From positions 11,810-17,598 of the forward strand of contig KL571403.1 of NCBI GenBank assembly GCA_000715855.1: a stretch of DNA of 5,789 nt. Direction: 5' to 3'. The first letter of the stretch is position 1, and every line of letters begins with the position of its first letter. This stretch comes from Actinoplanes liguriensis (GTDB lineage: Bacteria > Actinomycetota > Actinomycetes > Mycobacteriales > Micromonosporaceae). Of this stretch, positions 5,488 to 5,789 are shown piece by piece. The notes beneath the pieces were generated by a model. It was not told the DNA's origin and searched no databases. It worked only from the letters and a program-made list of their open reading frames with translations. Position numbers and translations under genes: made by a program.

Positions 5488-5789
5488 CGTACCGCCGAAT
5501 CGGAATGTGATTTCGGAGCGGCCATGAGTTCGGCGCATTCCTCGGGTGGGAGGGGTTTCGACATGAGGTAGCCCTGGCCGTAGCGGTAGCCCATGTCTCG
5601 CAGCCGGGTCCGCTGCTCCTCGTTCTCGATGCCCTCGGCAACAACCTTGAGCTGCAGGTACTCCGCGAGTTGTGCCACCGCGGCGGCCACCGCGAGCCGG
5701 CCGCGGTCGGCGCCGTCGGCGATCCCGTCGACGAACGACTTGTCCAGTTTGAGAACGTCCACCGGGAACGCGCGCAGCAGGCTCAGCGA
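5454..5789 (-). CDS. EAL-domain cyclic-di-GMP protein, C-terminal part (cut by window edge)
   Basis: The visible 111 residues are the end of an EAL domain, the fold that hydrolyses c-di-GMP to pGpG. The fragment opens SLSLLRAFPVDVLKLDKSFV, which normally follows the DDFGTGYS metal-binding motif lying just outside the window. The conserved lysine in LKLDKSFV, the glutamate in VVAEGIEN and the glutamine in GYRYGQGYLMSKPL are all present, so this portion looks catalytically intact. The EAL motif itself and the aspartate pair lie outside the window. In actinomycetes such proteins often also carry PAS, GAF, GGDEF or membrane domains upstream; none can be seen here. After the expected end of the domain (PPEECAELMAA) about 20 extra residues run on to a TGA at 5454, inside the opposite gene. 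Lower c-di-GMP typically promotes development or motility; the effect in this organism is inferred only. Confidence 0.93.
   Translation of the reverse strand, partial: SLSLLRAFPVDVLKLDKSFVDGIADGADRGRLAVAAAVAQLAEYLQLKVVAEGIENEEQRTRLRDMGYRYGQGYLMSKPLPPEECAELMAAPKSHSDSAVRHEPPVPSIAS

Overview
The window is very GC-rich, with codon third positions almost all G or C. It carries an ANTAR-PAS sensor protein, an EAL-domain c-di-GMP protein and a proline-rich membrane protein with a toast-rack-like ectodomain. This points to an actinomycete chromosome, most likely Micromonosporaceae (Actinoplanes-like); that placement is inferred from style, not from a marker gene. No tRNA, rRNA, CRISPR array, insertion sequence or phage gene was seen. 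No gene-free stretch exceeds about 190 bases.

Layout from left to right. (1) Positions 1-652, minus strand: the N-terminal 217 residues of a signalling protein with an ANTAR-type helical domain first, then a PAS domain, then the start of a coiled coil; the effector domain lies outside the window. (2) Positions 795-1109, minus: a 104-residue MazF/PemK-like protein with no antitoxin beside it and a changed active-site region. (3) Positions 1299-2738, plus: a complete decarboxylating 6-phosphogluconate dehydrogenase (gnd), closed by a clear hairpin terminator at 2753-2785. (4) Positions 2907-4166, plus: a single-pass membrane protein with a proline-rich cytoplasmic region and a beta-rich C-terminal domain. 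(5) Positions 4234-5487, plus: an unrecognised protein with five predicted N-terminal membrane helices and a large C-terminal domain. (6) Positions 5454-5789, minus: the C-terminal end of an EAL-domain protein, converging on and overlapping gene 5 by 34 bases.

The genes do not form an obvious pathway. gnd is a housekeeping pentose-phosphate gene with its own leader and terminator. The flanking minus-strand genes belong to signalling (ANTAR-PAS, c-di-GMP) and to a toxin-like family. Genes 4 and 5 are both envelope proteins of unknown role, 67 bases apart in the same direction, and might be co-transcribed.

I see no convincing new multi-gene system. The points most worth a second look are the inverted ANTAR-PAS domain order, the solitary and possibly non-catalytic MazF-like protein, the unknown five-helix membrane protein with a palindrome just before its start, and the overlapping convergent stop region at 5454-5487.
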